Below, one piece after another: positions 27,167-40,442 of a DNA stretch of 64,000 nucleotides. Every line of letters begins with the position of its first letter. Position 1 is the first letter of the stretch. Source of the stretch: Acanthochromis polyacanthus (taxonomy: Eukaryota; Chordata; Actinopteri; Pomacentridae); assembly GCF_021347895.1 (NCBI RefSeq), contig NC_067115.1, forward strand, positions 11,432,064-11,496,063, given 5' to 3'. Below the pieces are notes generated by a model. That model was not told where the DNA came from, made no database searches, and was given only the letters and a program-made list of their open reading frames with translations. Both the position numbers and the translations under genes were made by a program.

Positions 27167-30100
27167 ATTCAGAAAGGTGACATTATTTGCAGTGTGCATG
27201 TGTGGTTTTAAATCCCTGCACATGCACAATTGCACCTCTGCTCTGATTAAACTTGGGTGAAGTAATGCTGGGAATTCTGTGCAGTCAGTTAAGTCTTCGT
27301 AGGTTATTTCCACCTTGGACGTTACAGATAACATTAATGATGGCTCCACAAATGCGTGACAGTGAACCAGTACTGTGAAAACTGTAGCAGCTACAAGAAG
27401 CATTTGTATCTCTGCCTCCCCAATGTGGCATGTCAAACGTCTTCTATGCAAAAATGACAAAGATGTAGTATTTCTCAGATTGAGTGATGAACATTTCAGT
27501 CATTAACAGATTGCGGACAGTCCTGAGAGGTCACATAATCAATCAAAATAGTAACTAGCATCTGTATAAGCATACCGAGGGGGCACCATGTCTACAAAAT
27601 CATCATGCTCTTGTGTAAAATGCATTAATCACTCTGAATGGAATAGCATGACATTTTAGGAAATGCACTTATTCGTGTTCTTGGCAAGAATTAGATGGGT
27701 GGATCAATAGCACTCCCATATATGTCTGTTAAAAACAAATCTACCGCCAGCAACAGCTTAGCCTAGTTTAATTAGCATAAAGTAAGCAGGGTGGGGAGAC
27801 AGCTGGCTGGTCTATGTCCGAAAGTGAAAATGATAATATCTTCACCTACCAGTTTATTTTATAGTTGTTTGTTACTAATTAATTAGTTGAACATATCCCA
27901 ATGAGCCTTGACTGTGAGCCAGGTCTACAATGCCCAGACCACTACAGCTCGCCTAAGTTGAATGCAGTTTTTTATACACTTATCAATGACATTTTTTTCT
28001 TTCCCTCCTATGACAAGAGAAAATGTCAGCTGTGAAAAAGGTCAGTAAATGAGCTTCACAAGTGTTGGTAGGCGGATTGTTTGTTTAATTTTTGACAGAA
28101 CCAGCTTTCAGTTTCCTGTCTTTATCCTATCTGCTGATGTCTGTATCCTCCTATGGACAAGTGAGATGAGATTGCTATTGATCCTGTCATCTAATTGCCA
28201 TATAATTTCCAGAAGTGTCAAACTTTTACTTCAAATGGCATCAATATAACATTGCTGTGACAAATCTGCACAAGCCTTTTATATAAATCCATGTTAGCAT
28301 AAAAGTTCCACACACTAAGATTTTGGTTAGCTGCATTTGGCTCTGCTTCATTCCTGCTTGATTCCTCATGAGCAAGAACAACAGCCTGGTCATTCCTCTT
28401 TCACTCTCGGTGCATTTATAATTTAGTGGCTCCAAAATGACAAATGGGGCATAATATTTGACAAATGACATCATAAGCAGCCAAGATGTGAAGGGCTAAG
28501 AGACTAAGGCCGGTCTGTAGGTAAAAGCTTGGTAAGCCATTAAAATTTCATAATATGAACAAAAAGGCAATTAAGATATCATTAAGGGGGTTAGCACCCA
28601 AAGGATATACCTCAATCCTATTACAGTGCTCTTCAATAGGCCAGCCCCTGTTTAAAAACCACACTTCAGAGACTGCAATAAGAAAGAGTTGTGGCTCAAC
28701 GACAAACTGTTAAATGGGAGGTACTGTGCCTTTCAATATGTCAACACGAGTCTGTGTTGTTTGGATTTAAGTACACAATCACAGCTGGAAAATTAGTTCA
28801 GGCCTGGTTTAAATGCACTCTTGGTGATCAGTACAGACGGAAAAGAGCCTTGTTAATTTTTGTGATGTTAACTCATTGGCTTATTGAAGCTCCAGGGTCA
28901 TAAATGGTGGAGAAACTGTAAAAGAGAAGAAAACGGCTCAATAAACAAACAATGTAAATGTGCAGAGCAGAGCTAGTGCTTCTTATTGTTGCAATAATCA
29001 AGGTTGAGAAGAAAACTGATCGATACACAGCAAATACAATTTGCGGTTAATAACTGTGCCAGTCTTACTCTGATAGATTCTCTGTCAGGCATCTCACAGG
29101 GCTGTAAAGTCAAAATGCGCAAACGGTTCTGCATTAAAAACGCTGTATATTCACCCTTTAACCTCAGATGAGTGTGATTAGCCTCATTTGGACCATTTGG
29201 GCTCCTGTAATTGCTTCAGCCTGGAAATTGCAGTGTGCTGCAAGCCGGACGAGACCATGTACAAAATGGATGGCTGTGCCCTCAGCCCAAAGTGACTGTG
29301 TGTGTGATCAGTGTCTGTCCCAGACAGCTGCAGGGTGACTCCCTGCCCTGATGGCCATTACTCAGTCTGATGGATGGAAGGATAGTGGAGGGGAGTGGTG
29401 GGGAGAAAATGCAAGGGGCGATAGGAAGGAAGGAGGGCTCAAAGGAAGGAGTGGACAGTACATTAGGGCAGGATGAGCAAGAGAGTGTGAGGCAGTAGAG
29501 GAATGGGTGGAGGCCTCAGGAGGTTGAGGTGTTAAAGTGAGATGAGGGGAGGTGAAAGAAAAAGGGGATGGAGAGATGGTGATCTGGGATCTGGGCATGA
29601 CAGCAGTGGATGGTGCAGATAAGAAATGGAAGCAGAGGAAGAGGAGGATGCTACTTTAGGTAATTGGTTTATTTTCATAGAGGGAATCCATCACCATTTC
29701 TGTAAATACATCAGCAACTGTCAGTGATAATTTTCAGCTCTTGCATCTTGGCGTGATGCTAAAAAACATTAAAAACAGACCATAAAGAAAGTCAGTGCCA
29801 TTTAAAGCAATGGACAACACAAAGATTATACTATATAAGCAAACAAAGCAGAGCAAGGAAGTGCAGAATGCAACAATGAGTCACAAGGCTTTCAGGACAC
29901 CATGCATGATAACATTTTTATTTTATTTTTTTGCATGTGTTGCACAGCTAACAGAAACAGCTGCATATACCATCAACTGCAAACTGGTCAGTTGTTTAAA
30001 TCTCACCAGCAAGCACTTGTTAATACAACACATAAAAATCTTACTTGGCTGCTGGCACTGTGGACTTGGTTAGCAATATAGGAGCGGTTCTTGTCAAAAC

Positions 30101-31385
30101 CAGTGTGAGCATCTTCATTATATATTCAAACTGGTTAATTGGCATCTTGATTGTGACCAAAATAACAGGTTTGTAAGTCTTAAAACAGCTAGGATTGATT
30201 CATCTTCGAGGCAGCAGAACAAACATACCTCTGAAAACATTTAACATTATGAACTGTTCAACATAGCGGAATAACTATTGCTTGTCCCAAAGTATGATAT
30301 CTCTACAATAGAAGAATGTCATAAACTCCCCAAATTTGACTGTATTGGTAGTGATAATGAGCAGATCGTGATTGGAGTCATAAACCAGGAATCACAGGCC
30401 AATGCTTCCACCATTTGCACTGTGTAATGCCACGTATTTGCAAAGATAGCATTAATGATGTTGTCGCTGCTCATTTGTTGAATGTTGTTGCACTCTTTCT
30501 AAGGAGCTTGGTGAAGTTAATGGACATTTTGGCACACTAGATCATGTTCTCAGACATGTCCATTCAGTGCTAAGCATGAAATGACTTCATAGACACAAAT
30601 GGTGGAATTCCGGACATTCAAGTACCTGACTTCAGCCTATTATAGTCTTTCTTTTGTCAATTGTGGCATTGTATCATTAAAATAAAGCCACATTTGAAGG
30701 TGGTCATTTAGTTGTCAAAGGCATGTCTTCATGGTGGTCATGCTATCTGATCATTGTCCTGTAGAGCCACAGCTGACCTTGCTGTGGATTACCTTAGTGG
30801 TTGAGAATGTGTCTTCGAGTGAACATCACGAAGTTGGGTGGTACACGATTGGGTACATTTCACTCTTTTTGAACTATTACTTCTTCTCAAAGTCATACCA
30901 TTCCCATGTTGCATTTATAATTGTGTTGAGTGTACATATTTAAATTTAGCAGGGATGTTTCTGTCTCATCAGTTGCTATGTGCCTTGCGGGGAAGTTAGT
31001 ATGCATTCACTCTATTAAAGAAATCAGCTGTCTGCTTGAGCTAAATAAAAAAAGGGGGGGGGGGATTGATTGGAGCAGTGAGACTGAACCAAAATACTGA
31101 AGTTTCATGTCCTACAAACTAAGAACTGAGTGATTTCCTTTAGGCTTGCTGCAACATTTTTTCACACTACACACAGTCATGTATCCTGAACATATTGATT
31201 AGTGCAGCTTTGAAATCAAACAGATGAAGAAAATGCACCAATTTTGCAAATAAACTTTTTTTTTTTTGCATTTTTCTGGTACATTTGTGGTATACATATT
31301 ACATAGGCTTATTGTTCACAAATAGGCTCGCTAGTATGAACAAAATAAACAATTACGCACAGACAGTGTCATGGTAATACCGATG
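27167..31385. other. Gene-poor flank, no gene seen
   Basis: AT-rich intergenic sequence. It holds a strongly purine-rich stretch at 29361-29640 but no coding exon, RNA gene or clear transposon that I recognise. Confidence 0.6.
29361..29640. repeat. Purine-rich low-complexity tract on the plus strand
   Basis: About 280 bases dominated by G and A (GGAAGG, GGGGAG, GAGATG words) with few pyrimidines. Confidence 0.8.
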
Positions 31386-31600
31386 ATGATTCAATTCAGT
31401 TTTATTAAAATCATCCCTATTCGCAACATAAGCCATCTCAGGGCACTTTGCATACTAATATCAAGACCTTCCTGTATTATATCACAGAGAGAAACCCAAC
31501 AATGATGACACTGGTAAATGAACACTTTATGTTTTACACTTGACTTGTCCTAATGATGATGATGACAACAGGGAATCTGGGGGAGGGAACCAAAGATCAT
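31386..31600 (+). repeat. Diverged dispersed teleost repeat
   Basis: TTCAATTCAGTTTTATT, then CTCAGGGCACTTTGCAT, then GAGAGAAACCCAACAATGA follow the order of a repeat found in thousands of fish loci (TTCAATTTTATTTATATAGC... CAAGGCGCTTT... ACCCAACAAT). The copy is old. Confidence 0.6.
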
Positions 31601-32327
31601 CGCTAATGCAATCAACAGTAAATTAAATATGCAGTGATAATATCACTGCCATCATGCTGTATAAGTGCAAGGAATTTATTATGCAGTCACCATATCCCCA
31701 TAGCAAACCCCCCACAAACGCCATGAAGTGTTGAAGCCATGGAGCGCGAGTTATTCTGGGAAAAAAACAAAACAAAAACTCTTCTCAGCCATGTACTGCT
31801 AATACTGTCACTCTAAAAGCAGCTCAATAAGCAATCTGTATCTGTCTCAGCTTGGCCCTTTGCTCTGATGTGGTCCGCTTGAGGTGTGTTTGGTTATGCA
31901 GTGATTGCTTCCTTGCCTGCCCTCTTCACTCGCTCCTTCCAAGCTTCGCAACTTGGGCGTACACAAAACTGCAATGCCGAGTCTCCCCAGACAGTAGACC
32001 AATCTATATGCTCATATTCATCCTTGCTGGAACTGATCTATTCTCTGTCTAATGCACTGGCCTTTCCCCAGAGGTTAGGTGAAGCCCCTCCACCACCTCC
32101 CCCCCCCCACCTCCCCCCAACCATATTCCTCCCACTCTCTCATTCTATCTCGCCTTGCTTCTCTCTCTCCGTCTTGCTCTCGGAGAAAATGAAAGATTTA
32201 ATCCAGTGAGGACAGCGCAGGCACTTTAACAAACACAGCAGCCAGTATTCATGCAGATATACTGTACATGCAAATGCTGTGCAACCTGTGAGCTCAAAGT
32301 GACACTTGAGCGCCAAGGCAAAGCCCC

Positions 32328-32358
<31 letters not shown>

Positions 32359-33992
32359 ACACACACACACCCCAATAGTCATAGTCAGGGGAAAACGGTT
32401 AAAAGATTCACAAAGAGCGATTGGTTTCTATCAAATCCCTTTTAAAAATGGATGAATCCTTTAAATTACTCAAGCGACCATTTGCCCCACCCCAAACCCC
32501 TAGTCAGAAAATAGATGTTTATGTTCAATATCCTTGCTTTTTTTCCCTCCCCACTCTCCTACTCTACTCATCCCCCAACTCAGCCCTGATTCAATTCTGA
32601 AATTGTTTTGTTATGTGGTTGGTATAATGAGTTATGATCGATCTCTATTGAGTGTGTGCATGGGGAGGGGGGCTGTAAGGCCTATGTCTTGGGGCTGTCC
32701 ATATAATAACGGCTAAGCACTCCATCTTAGCTGGAAGACAAGAAGATAGAACAATAAATATAACCTGATACTCTTGCCGCTGTAATAATTGAGGGATTCA
32801 TGGTCTAATGGATGTGCAAACAGCAGTGATAGAGCATTTAAGTTATTAGAAGATTTTGTGTGTGCCTGTTGTTGATATTCAGAGCATCTGCCAAAATAAA
32901 AATGCCTTTAGCTTCAAACTGCAATGGCAAATGTTTTCTCTTTCCTTTGGGCTTTTGTGAATGTTTGAGCACATCTTTGTTTATCCAAGCAATGTTGCAT
33001 TCGAACTTTGTGACATTGGATTGGTTCTGCAAGAATGTGCTGTATGTAAGGCAGTATATCCCCAAACCTCATAATCGCCAAGGTACAGCTTGCTTCTTTG
33101 CTGTATTAAAGCCTCAAAACTCCTGGCAGTCAATTAGGGGCCGTTGTGTGTGTCAACGAAGCGAAGAGAGTTTGCTTGCTGATATTATGGCTAATTAGCT
33201 CAACTCAGCTCCCCCAAGACGGAGAGGGAGACACCGAGGTATTGTTGTGGTTTCACTGACGTTCCTGGCGGAATCTCTTAAGTCTTCACTGCATAATCCT
33301 CTCCTCAACATTTCTTCAGCTGAAAAAGTGAAGATCGTTTGTGCAGTTGAGACTTGGATGTCTTTTGGAGACAGAGGCAAGCTGAGATGATGAGAATGGA
33401 ATAGTTTGCCAGTGTACTCTATCTGTTCCAAGATTTGTAAGGAACAGTAAATACAGAAGACCAGAATTTAGTGTTGACTTTCTTAAAGCTGTCAGTTGTT
33501 TATAGAAAGGTCTGTCAGTTGCAGTCTACTTCGTAAACCCACTGACTGGCTTTAGGTATCTTGATTGTTGTCTCCTACACAGGAAACCAGTTTCTTAAAT
33601 GAAATGTCACAGAGAAACCTTCTTTATTTTTTTTTCAAAGAAACCGTTTCTGATGGGAAAAAAAACTATCCTCTACACATTTGATGGGTTTTCTAATGGT
33701 TGATGGTTTTCTCATGGTTGAGCTGTAGGTCAGCGGTAATATCAGAGAAAGTGTTGTCTCTAATGATAGAGCCTGTCATCTCTGCACTGTCATCCCAAAT
33801 GCTCCCAACAATAAGAATCTCTTGAAGCTGCAGTTTCATATATCACTAAATGGGTTTCTTATTTTAGACTAAATATGTCAGCCTTGGTGCAAAAATACGG
33901 CGGCTTTGTGACGAAATTTGATAACATACCGACTGTGTGTAAACTAGAGTGTTACTGTTTTCATCATGTACTAAACTGTGCAAAATTTTTAA
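31601..33992. other. Gene-poor flank with C-rich and AC tracts
   Basis: No gene seen. It includes the C-rich run near 32090-32127 and the compound tract at 32324. Confidence 0.6.
32324..32373. repeat. Poly(C)21 joined to (AC)13
   Basis: An uninterrupted run of 21 C (32324-32344) leads straight into an AC dinucleotide run ending near 32370. Confidence 0.95.
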
Positions 33993-34292
33993 GCATGTAA
34001 CATAAACCGATAATGCTTTCAGAAATAATTCCATAAATACCCAATTTACAAAGTGCAGAAAACAGAAAGAACCTAAACCACATCAATGTTTGGTGTGACC
34101 ACCCTAGCACTAGTTCTCCCCAGTACATTTGCACTCAATTTTTTCAAGGTACTTGGCAGGTCAGTTGTTCCAAGCATTTTGGGAAAACTTGCTTGAGTTC
34201 TTCTGTGGTTTATGCTGTGTTAGTGTCTTCTGTCTTATCATGTTATCCCACACTGACTCAGTGACGTTGAGATCAGCATTCAGGGGAATAAA
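33993..34292 (-). mobile_element. Relic of a Tc1/mariner transposase C-terminus
   Basis: Translated on the minus strand from 34292: FIPLNADLNVTESVWDNM..., then QNAWNN-stop-PAKYLEK, and finally GGHTKH. This is the order of Tc1-like transposases around the catalytic Glu (DLNxxE-W), the WNN-PxxYLxK motif and the terminal GGHTKY. There are three in-frame stops, so it is dead. The segment from 33993 to 34083 resembles the 3' untranslated part of such elements. No inverted repeats were recognised. Confidence 0.75.
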
Positions 34293-34473
34293 ACCATCTT
34301 TATCACTCTTGCTTGACATTTAGGGTCAGTATTGTTCTAGAGACCTTTACAGTAGGTGGTTTTATTGTTAAAAGGATGGTAGAAACCTAAAAACCAATAT
34401 GCCTTAAACTTGTCCACACTGCTTTAATCTAAATTCTTCGACTTGGTTGCTTGCATGCATGTATATTTTTATT

Positions 34474-34770
34474 ATCTCCCGCCTCCACGAAGTGGAAAAG
34501 GGGGATATAGGTTTGTCCTCCATCCGTCCGTGCTTCCGTGCGTCCGTCCGTGCGTCCGAGATGAAAGGGACAGCTTTTCTCGGAAACTATTACAGCTAGG
34601 ATTACGAAATTTAGAGTGTAGCTTCGCACCATGGACACCTTGATCAAGTTCGAAAATGAGACCTGTGTGATAATATTTAACAGAGTTATGGCCCTTGATC
34701 ATTATTTTGGATATAGACTCATAGACATCACATGTGGCGGGGGATATTGATGACCATGTCGTCTTGTTGT
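34474..34770. repeat. Dispersed repeat with CCGTCCGT-rich section
   Basis: Begins CTCCCGCCTCCACGAAGTGG, which can fold as TCCAC-GAA-GTGGA, continues with a TCCGTCCGTGC stretch and ends GGCGGGGGATATTGATGACC. The layout matches a medium-copy repeat type of aquatic animals; the name is not known to me. Confidence 0.5.
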
Positions 34771-35581
34771 ATTTGTATTTGATTTTTTAAAAGAATAATT
34801 CACTCCTAACATTCAGTGCCTTCACAGTCATGAGTGTGAAAAAAAGATGCAATTTGGGGTTGAAATATACTCAAACACGCATTCAGCCTTGGTGCATGAA
34901 ACTAAGGTTCTTGTCTTGGTTTGGTGTTATGTTGAACTATCACTAAAAACTTGTGATAATCTTCACCAAGCAATTTGAGACCATACATGTAACGCTGCCC
35001 TAATTACAGTGCAAAGCAGTTGCCATGCTGCATTGTCTGAATCATCAGTTGGGAGACATTTCCAGCGAGCATTCAAAAGGACTAATTCATGTCCATTTTC
35101 GTTTGAGTCAATCTCGGAGGCTGCCTTTGTGAGGCACATCGATGCTTTCAGCTAAATGCTAACAATGGCGGTGTTAAAAGGCTGAGGTTTTATTGCGCTG
35201 CATGGCTAATGTGTGGAAAATGTGATTAATAACAGTATCAAAATCAGTATTGTTCATTTGATGCAGGTTTATGTAGCTGTGTACTGAAAAATAGATTTTA
35301 TTGCATCAAATTGTTTTGCTGTGCATGATTTGTGGACTGCATAAAACATGCTCATTTGGTTACTTCTGTTTTCATGTTGGCTTTTCATTGCATAGTTTTT
35401 GTATTTCTGTCACTCCTCTGGTTTTCACACACCTTTGCAAACAACCATAGTTTAGGCCTTGTTGTAAATCTGTTACTAATGCACATAAATAGCTCAAGAG
35501 ATAGTGTGATCGGATCTGTACATCTTGCCAAATGGTAGGTTCTAACTGTGAGACAATGAGAAATGGTTCCACTACAATAGT

Positions 35582-35712
35582 GTCTCTCACAGCTTCTCAG
35601 TTCATGCCTATAATAGAGTCAGTAAATTTGTAAAGACTGGCAACAGTCTTTCTCATAATCTCTCTGTTCACGTCTATATTAAAGACAGTCAATTAGTATA
35701 GATTGGAGGCAG
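35582..35712 (+). repeat. Two-copy tandem duplication, unit about 66 bp
   Basis: Unit 1 has TCTCAGTTCATGCCTATAAT, GAGTCAGTAAATTTGTA and AGACTGGCAACAG. Unit 2 has CTCTGTTCACGTCTATATT, GACAGTCAATTAGTATAGA and TTGGAGGCAG in the same order and spacing. Confidence 0.7.
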
Positions 35713-36589
35713 TGAATAAACTTTGATTAAGAATATAGCCAAGAGGCGGCTGTTAGATCCTCAGTCATTCTGTGTACTGCCAGACACTTTTCTTTTGGAT
35801 CTTGATATCCTCTCTGCTTATCAAAGCAACACTGCGTGAGGACGTATGATTGAAGGAAGCTCTAGTCCTCTCTCTTGGTACATCTGATAAAGGAAAGAAA
35901 TAGAGAAAAGGAGAAATACAGAGGGGATGATGAATTGATTTTGAAAATCACGTATTTTCACACAAGTAGCTACAGTCACGCCATATTGCTGAAGACTAAT
36001 GTTAAATGTATCATCTGCAATATTAATGCATGAGGCTCATATTTTCCGTAGGCCCATATCAGATCAGCGCCTGTGCAAATGGCCTCAGTGTGGCTCTGAG
36101 AGGGGAGCGGGAGAAAAAAGAAAAGGATCTTACTTTGAAAAAGTGAACAGAAAATGATGAAATGGGGCTGACACACTGTAGTTTTGGTTGACTGAGTGGG
36201 ATGAAGGGAGGGTAAGGGATAGAGTACAAAGACACAGGTAGACAGAAGGCTGTTATATGTGGGAAGGATAAGAAAGTGAACACAAAAAATACACATTTAG
36301 TGACTATGACGATGAGGACAGGATTACCACAGCATGTAGGCATATTTTCTTTTTTGTTTTTGTTTTTTAAATTGAACTCACAATTACCACTCCACACATG
36401 CCATTCGGCATTGCTGTCGCCATTATTAACAAAGCACAGCAATCACTTTTCTCCCCCTCAGTGCTTTCTACTACTTCTCAACGTGGTGTGAATGGACACC
36501 CCTCAGTGTGCCTGAGTGCGTCTATGTGTGATTACCACAACAGTAACAATCAACAAGAGGGCGATCCATCAACTGTCAGTCCTGCTGTG

Positions 36590-36800
36590 AAGTTTTAATT
36601 AATTACATGGAGGGAGACAAGGTCAACGCTGCACACCACAGTGGACTGCTAGTCTCGCCTCTCTACAGGGGATCAATAGGGCTTTACACGCGCCTGTAGA
36701 CTTCTATACAGAGAGTTATTAAGGAAGTGGGACCGGGCCTATTGTGTCTCCAGCAGTCTTGTCAGAGGGAGCAAACGTAAAGGATGTCGGTTTGGTTTAA
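36590..36800. promoter_or_regulatory. Candidate conserved non-coding block
   Basis: Non-repetitive, CpG-containing stretch including TTAATTAATTACATGG, GGGCTTTACACGCGCCTG and GTTATTAAGGAAGTGGGACC. Evidence is compositional only. Confidence 0.25.
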
Positions 36801-38656
36801 GTTCACAGTAGGGGAGATAGTGAATGGGACTTAATGGAGCTAATGGATCTGAGAAGGTGGGAGTGTTGAAGAGGAGACAGACAGGGGAAAGAGAGATACA
36901 ATAGGCGGGTTAATGCAGGGTGTTGCAAGGATTTCACTTCAATGCCAGTATACAGTATGCAGTGTGTGTTCGGCTCCACATGCACTTAGGTCTTCTTTTC
37001 TTTACCGAAACAAAATCTGAGAGTGTAAAACATATATACGGTTCCTGAGCATTTGTTCATTTGTATCATTCTGTGTATCATTTCAAAGGGCATATCATTG
37101 ACGTCTCTGGTGCACGCCCCTGCCATCCTCATCAGTCAACCTCAGAGGATCATTAAGAGAAAAATGAAGTAGCACTCGAGGAGAGGGATCAGGACCTTCA
37201 CTTTATTATGAAGTGCAAAGGTATGAAAACACTTGAGACACTGTACGGTGGCGAGCATCGCAAACACCGAGCGAGAAGGGAAGAATTAGAAAGGATGGGA
37301 GTGAGGGAAGCAGGTTTGAAGGAGTAATGCATTATTCATTGCAGTAAAGCACACAGCTCATTGATTTAATGGAAATACAATTCTTATCTTTAGATCTCAC
37401 AAGACAAAGGCCTTATTTCTCACCATATGTCACTGTCTGATTGGATAATGCTCTGACCGACAGGCAGAGACAGTAAATGTCATCCTAGTGTATACAGTCC
37501 TTGCCTGTAACAGGATAGCTACCTTTTTTTTGGTTGAAAGTCGACTTCATAAGCACTTACTGCAGAAGCTTCACACATAATTTCATCTCTTTTTATTCAA
37601 GAAATTGCAGTTATAAAACATAAAATTATACAAAGTGCATACTGATACCACGTATTGCTATATTGCACACATTTTGTTAGTCTGCAGTCGAACCTCTGTT
37701 TGATCTATTCCTTTATTCTTTTTGCGAAGTCCAATGATTTGTTTAAATTGCAGCTATCAGTCATTTTGCAAGTGTTACAAAATCCCATATGCTGTGCACC
37801 GACTGCACAAATTGGGATGTTTTAAACCAATACAGAATATCTATGCGTTGCATAAGGGAAGTTGTGACGGAAGCAATCTAGTGCTGTTTTTTAAAGCTGT
37901 CAAGCTGACATTTTCCTGTGACTGAGTGGCATCAACTTGTCTTAGATCAGGGATACGACAGTGGATTTCAGAATGGGTTTCTGGACATTTATGGAAGTTT
38001 ATAGACTTTAAAGAGAATGATAACTTCAGTAAAGTGCAGCCAGTCTGAGCCTAAAACTAATGTCTCTGTGTGTTCAGATTTGACTGAGTTGTTGCTCCAA
38101 GGAGGAGTTTTGTTGGTTTTTATTGGAACAATCAGCTCAATTAGCTCTGTCACAGCCGCTGCTTCAACTGTTGGTGAGCGGACTAAATCAATGACATGCT
38201 TGAACTCTCTCGTGCACCCTATGGAAGACTACTCTCACACTTTGAAAGCTGCTGTTTCCGATGCATGGAAAACCTACATATCACAGCATGGCAGAAGTGA
38301 GTATTGTCCCTCTCCGTTCTCACTATATAAGAGAACACCTTGGACTAAAGCTTCATTCGTATTGGGAAATAAGAATGCGTGGCGGTTTAAGCGGTTTATT
38401 CCAACATGAAGTTTTTGAACATGGAGGATTATATTCTGTAACTGCGTGCATGGAGAAAGTGTGTTTCGTCTGTGTCAATATTGACAGATCCAGTTAGATG
38501 TTTGGCTCCGGGGGGCTTAGCTAGTCTGAGGTGCACTAAAGCGAGAAGAGCCAGGGGGCGATGCTCAAGTGTCTGTCTATTTATTGCAGACAGAAACACG
38601 CACACACACAGACAGATACACTTCATCTCTTTCCTTTAAAAACACACATAAACCAG

Positions 38657-38657
<1 letters not shown>

Positions 38658-38746
<89 letters not shown>
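38658..38746. repeat. Long (CA)n microsatellite
   Basis: About 44 uninterrupted CA units, the longest simple repeat in the window. Confidence 0.98.
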
Positions 38747-38748
<2 letters not shown>

Positions 38749-40233
38749 ATCAACAGTCATACACTCACACCAGCTCGCTGAGGCGAATCAAACCTGCATC
38801 TCAACCTCAGTGGAGTGAAATTTTTAACCCCTTCAGGCCTGCAGAGGAGAAATCCCTCAATCCTCCTCCTCTTTCCTTTACACAGCCCTTAGGCTTTCAT
38901 GAAATGAGGCTTAACCTTTGCACAATGAAACACAGTTGACTCTGATTCCAGTATCCCTTTTTTTTTTCCTCCCTGTGGTTCCCCAACATGCTCTGAGGCA
39001 GTTGGAGCAACAACAATGGGCTTCTTTTGACTACTCTACTGTTTTTTCATGAAGTACGTATTATTCTCTGTGTGGTAATGACTTCTGAGAGTAGTGTAAA
39101 AGGTGGAGTTGCAGATGGCGGGTCAATTACACTGTGGGGGATGGAGGATGGACTTGTGTATATATATGAAGTTGGTGGTTCTGAAATTGAGGCACGGGAC
39201 TCATGATTTGTGCTTTGAATAGATGGAGATGAGAATGAAAGATTTGAGTGCGGCAGAATGGAAAAGATAGAGACTTCAGATTTGGTAAATGCAACATGCT
39301 CGGAGACAGCTTGAAGTTCAGGTAGGACGGCTTTGAAAACCTGAAGACAAGCTGCTTGTTTTCACCCTGACACAAGCTCCATCAGATAAGCAATCAACCT
39401 GAAGAACATGATTAACAACAACGCCAGCTTCTCTTTCATTCTGAAAAATGAACCACTAGAATGTAGTTGACTGAAATCTCAGTGAAAATACTAAAAAATC
39501 GGCACAATAAGAGGACTGTTACTTCATGATGCATCTCCTGCCCACGAAAGGTTAGATGAGCATATGTGTGGGTCAGCGATACATGAAAGAAGCAGGCGTT
39601 ATCAGGTATTATACAAAGGTAATTTCAGCCTGGTAATCTCGCTGGTTAAAGACACACTTCAATGATTTTGATAAGTCCTGATCTTTTTTTTCTTTCTCTC
39701 TCTTTTTCACCTGCTGCACCAACTGTGAGATTGTTAACAGGGTTTTTCACTTTCTTCTGTTCTCAGAAGTACTGAAGACAATGAGGCACCGCTCCAGACA
39801 AAATGTCAGTTCAAACTGTGTGAGCGAGACCTTGAAAAGAGAGTGTGCAAAAGTGGGGATTTCTTTCTTATCAAGAAAAACAACAACCAGTAATTTGTTG
39901 TTTGTTGAAATGTCTATTATGACCTATATTTATCTCCTGTGACAGCCAGTCTCTTCCAGCCAGTTCTTCAAATTAAACAACAAAATCATTTGTTGCTTTC
40001 TAACTACTGAGGAAAATACAAGGCATATACAAGCATTTTGTGATATGGCACTCCTACAGGCTTGTCAGTGTCTGTTCTCTGTGCCTCTCAAAACTGTTAA
40101 AGATCACTGTTAAAAATCTGGTTTATGATATGGCGATGCTATGTGAAATTCACAAAAGTCATGGCTCCTTCTAGAGGGCTTTGGCCCTTGAATCTGTTCC
40201 CCTTTTTATTTTCTTTTTCTTAAGAAGACATTG

Positions 40234-40442
40234 CAGCGCTTGATTTAGACAGTCGCCAGGTCGCCGCGAGCGCCGGGAATCATGGGAGGTTGATGACATC
40301 ATACAAAGTGGCTGCCTCCATGAAGAAAACATGATAGGCGGTTCAGCTTGATCGAGTGCTCGATTTTGACGGTCACCAGGTCACCATTTGCGACTAAAAA
40401 CGTCACAAATGGCGACCTGCCGACCGTCGAAATCGAGCGCTG
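40234..40442. mobile_element. 209-bp hAT-like MITE with internal hairpin
   Basis: Both ends start CAGCGCT (40234 inward; 40442 inverted) and the similarity runs on as CAGCGCTTGATTTAGACAG against CAGCGCTCGATTTCGACGG. The element is flanked by a direct CATTG on each side (40229-40233, 40443-40447). An additional partial copy of the end lies inside (40356-40394) and pairs with the right end (40402-40442) over about 39 bases with a 7-base loop. CAG-type ends and a 5-bp duplication suggest a hAT relative; no coding capacity. Confidence 0.7.

Larger units (their letters stand above)
34771..40233. other. Gene-poor flank, no gene seen
   Basis: Contains a small tandem duplication (35582-35712), a candidate conserved block (36590-36800) and a long CA microsatellite (38658). 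Open frames here show no recognisable protein. Confidence 0.6.

Noticed and set aside
38017..38409. 130-codon plus-strand open frame
   Set aside because: No similarity recognised and no supporting gene structure; length possible by chance.
38658..38746. Regularly spaced short repeats as a CRISPR-like array
   Set aside because: Simple CA microsatellite; host is a vertebrate.
38561..38818. Open frames of repeating Thr-His
   Set aside because: Translation of the CA microsatellite.
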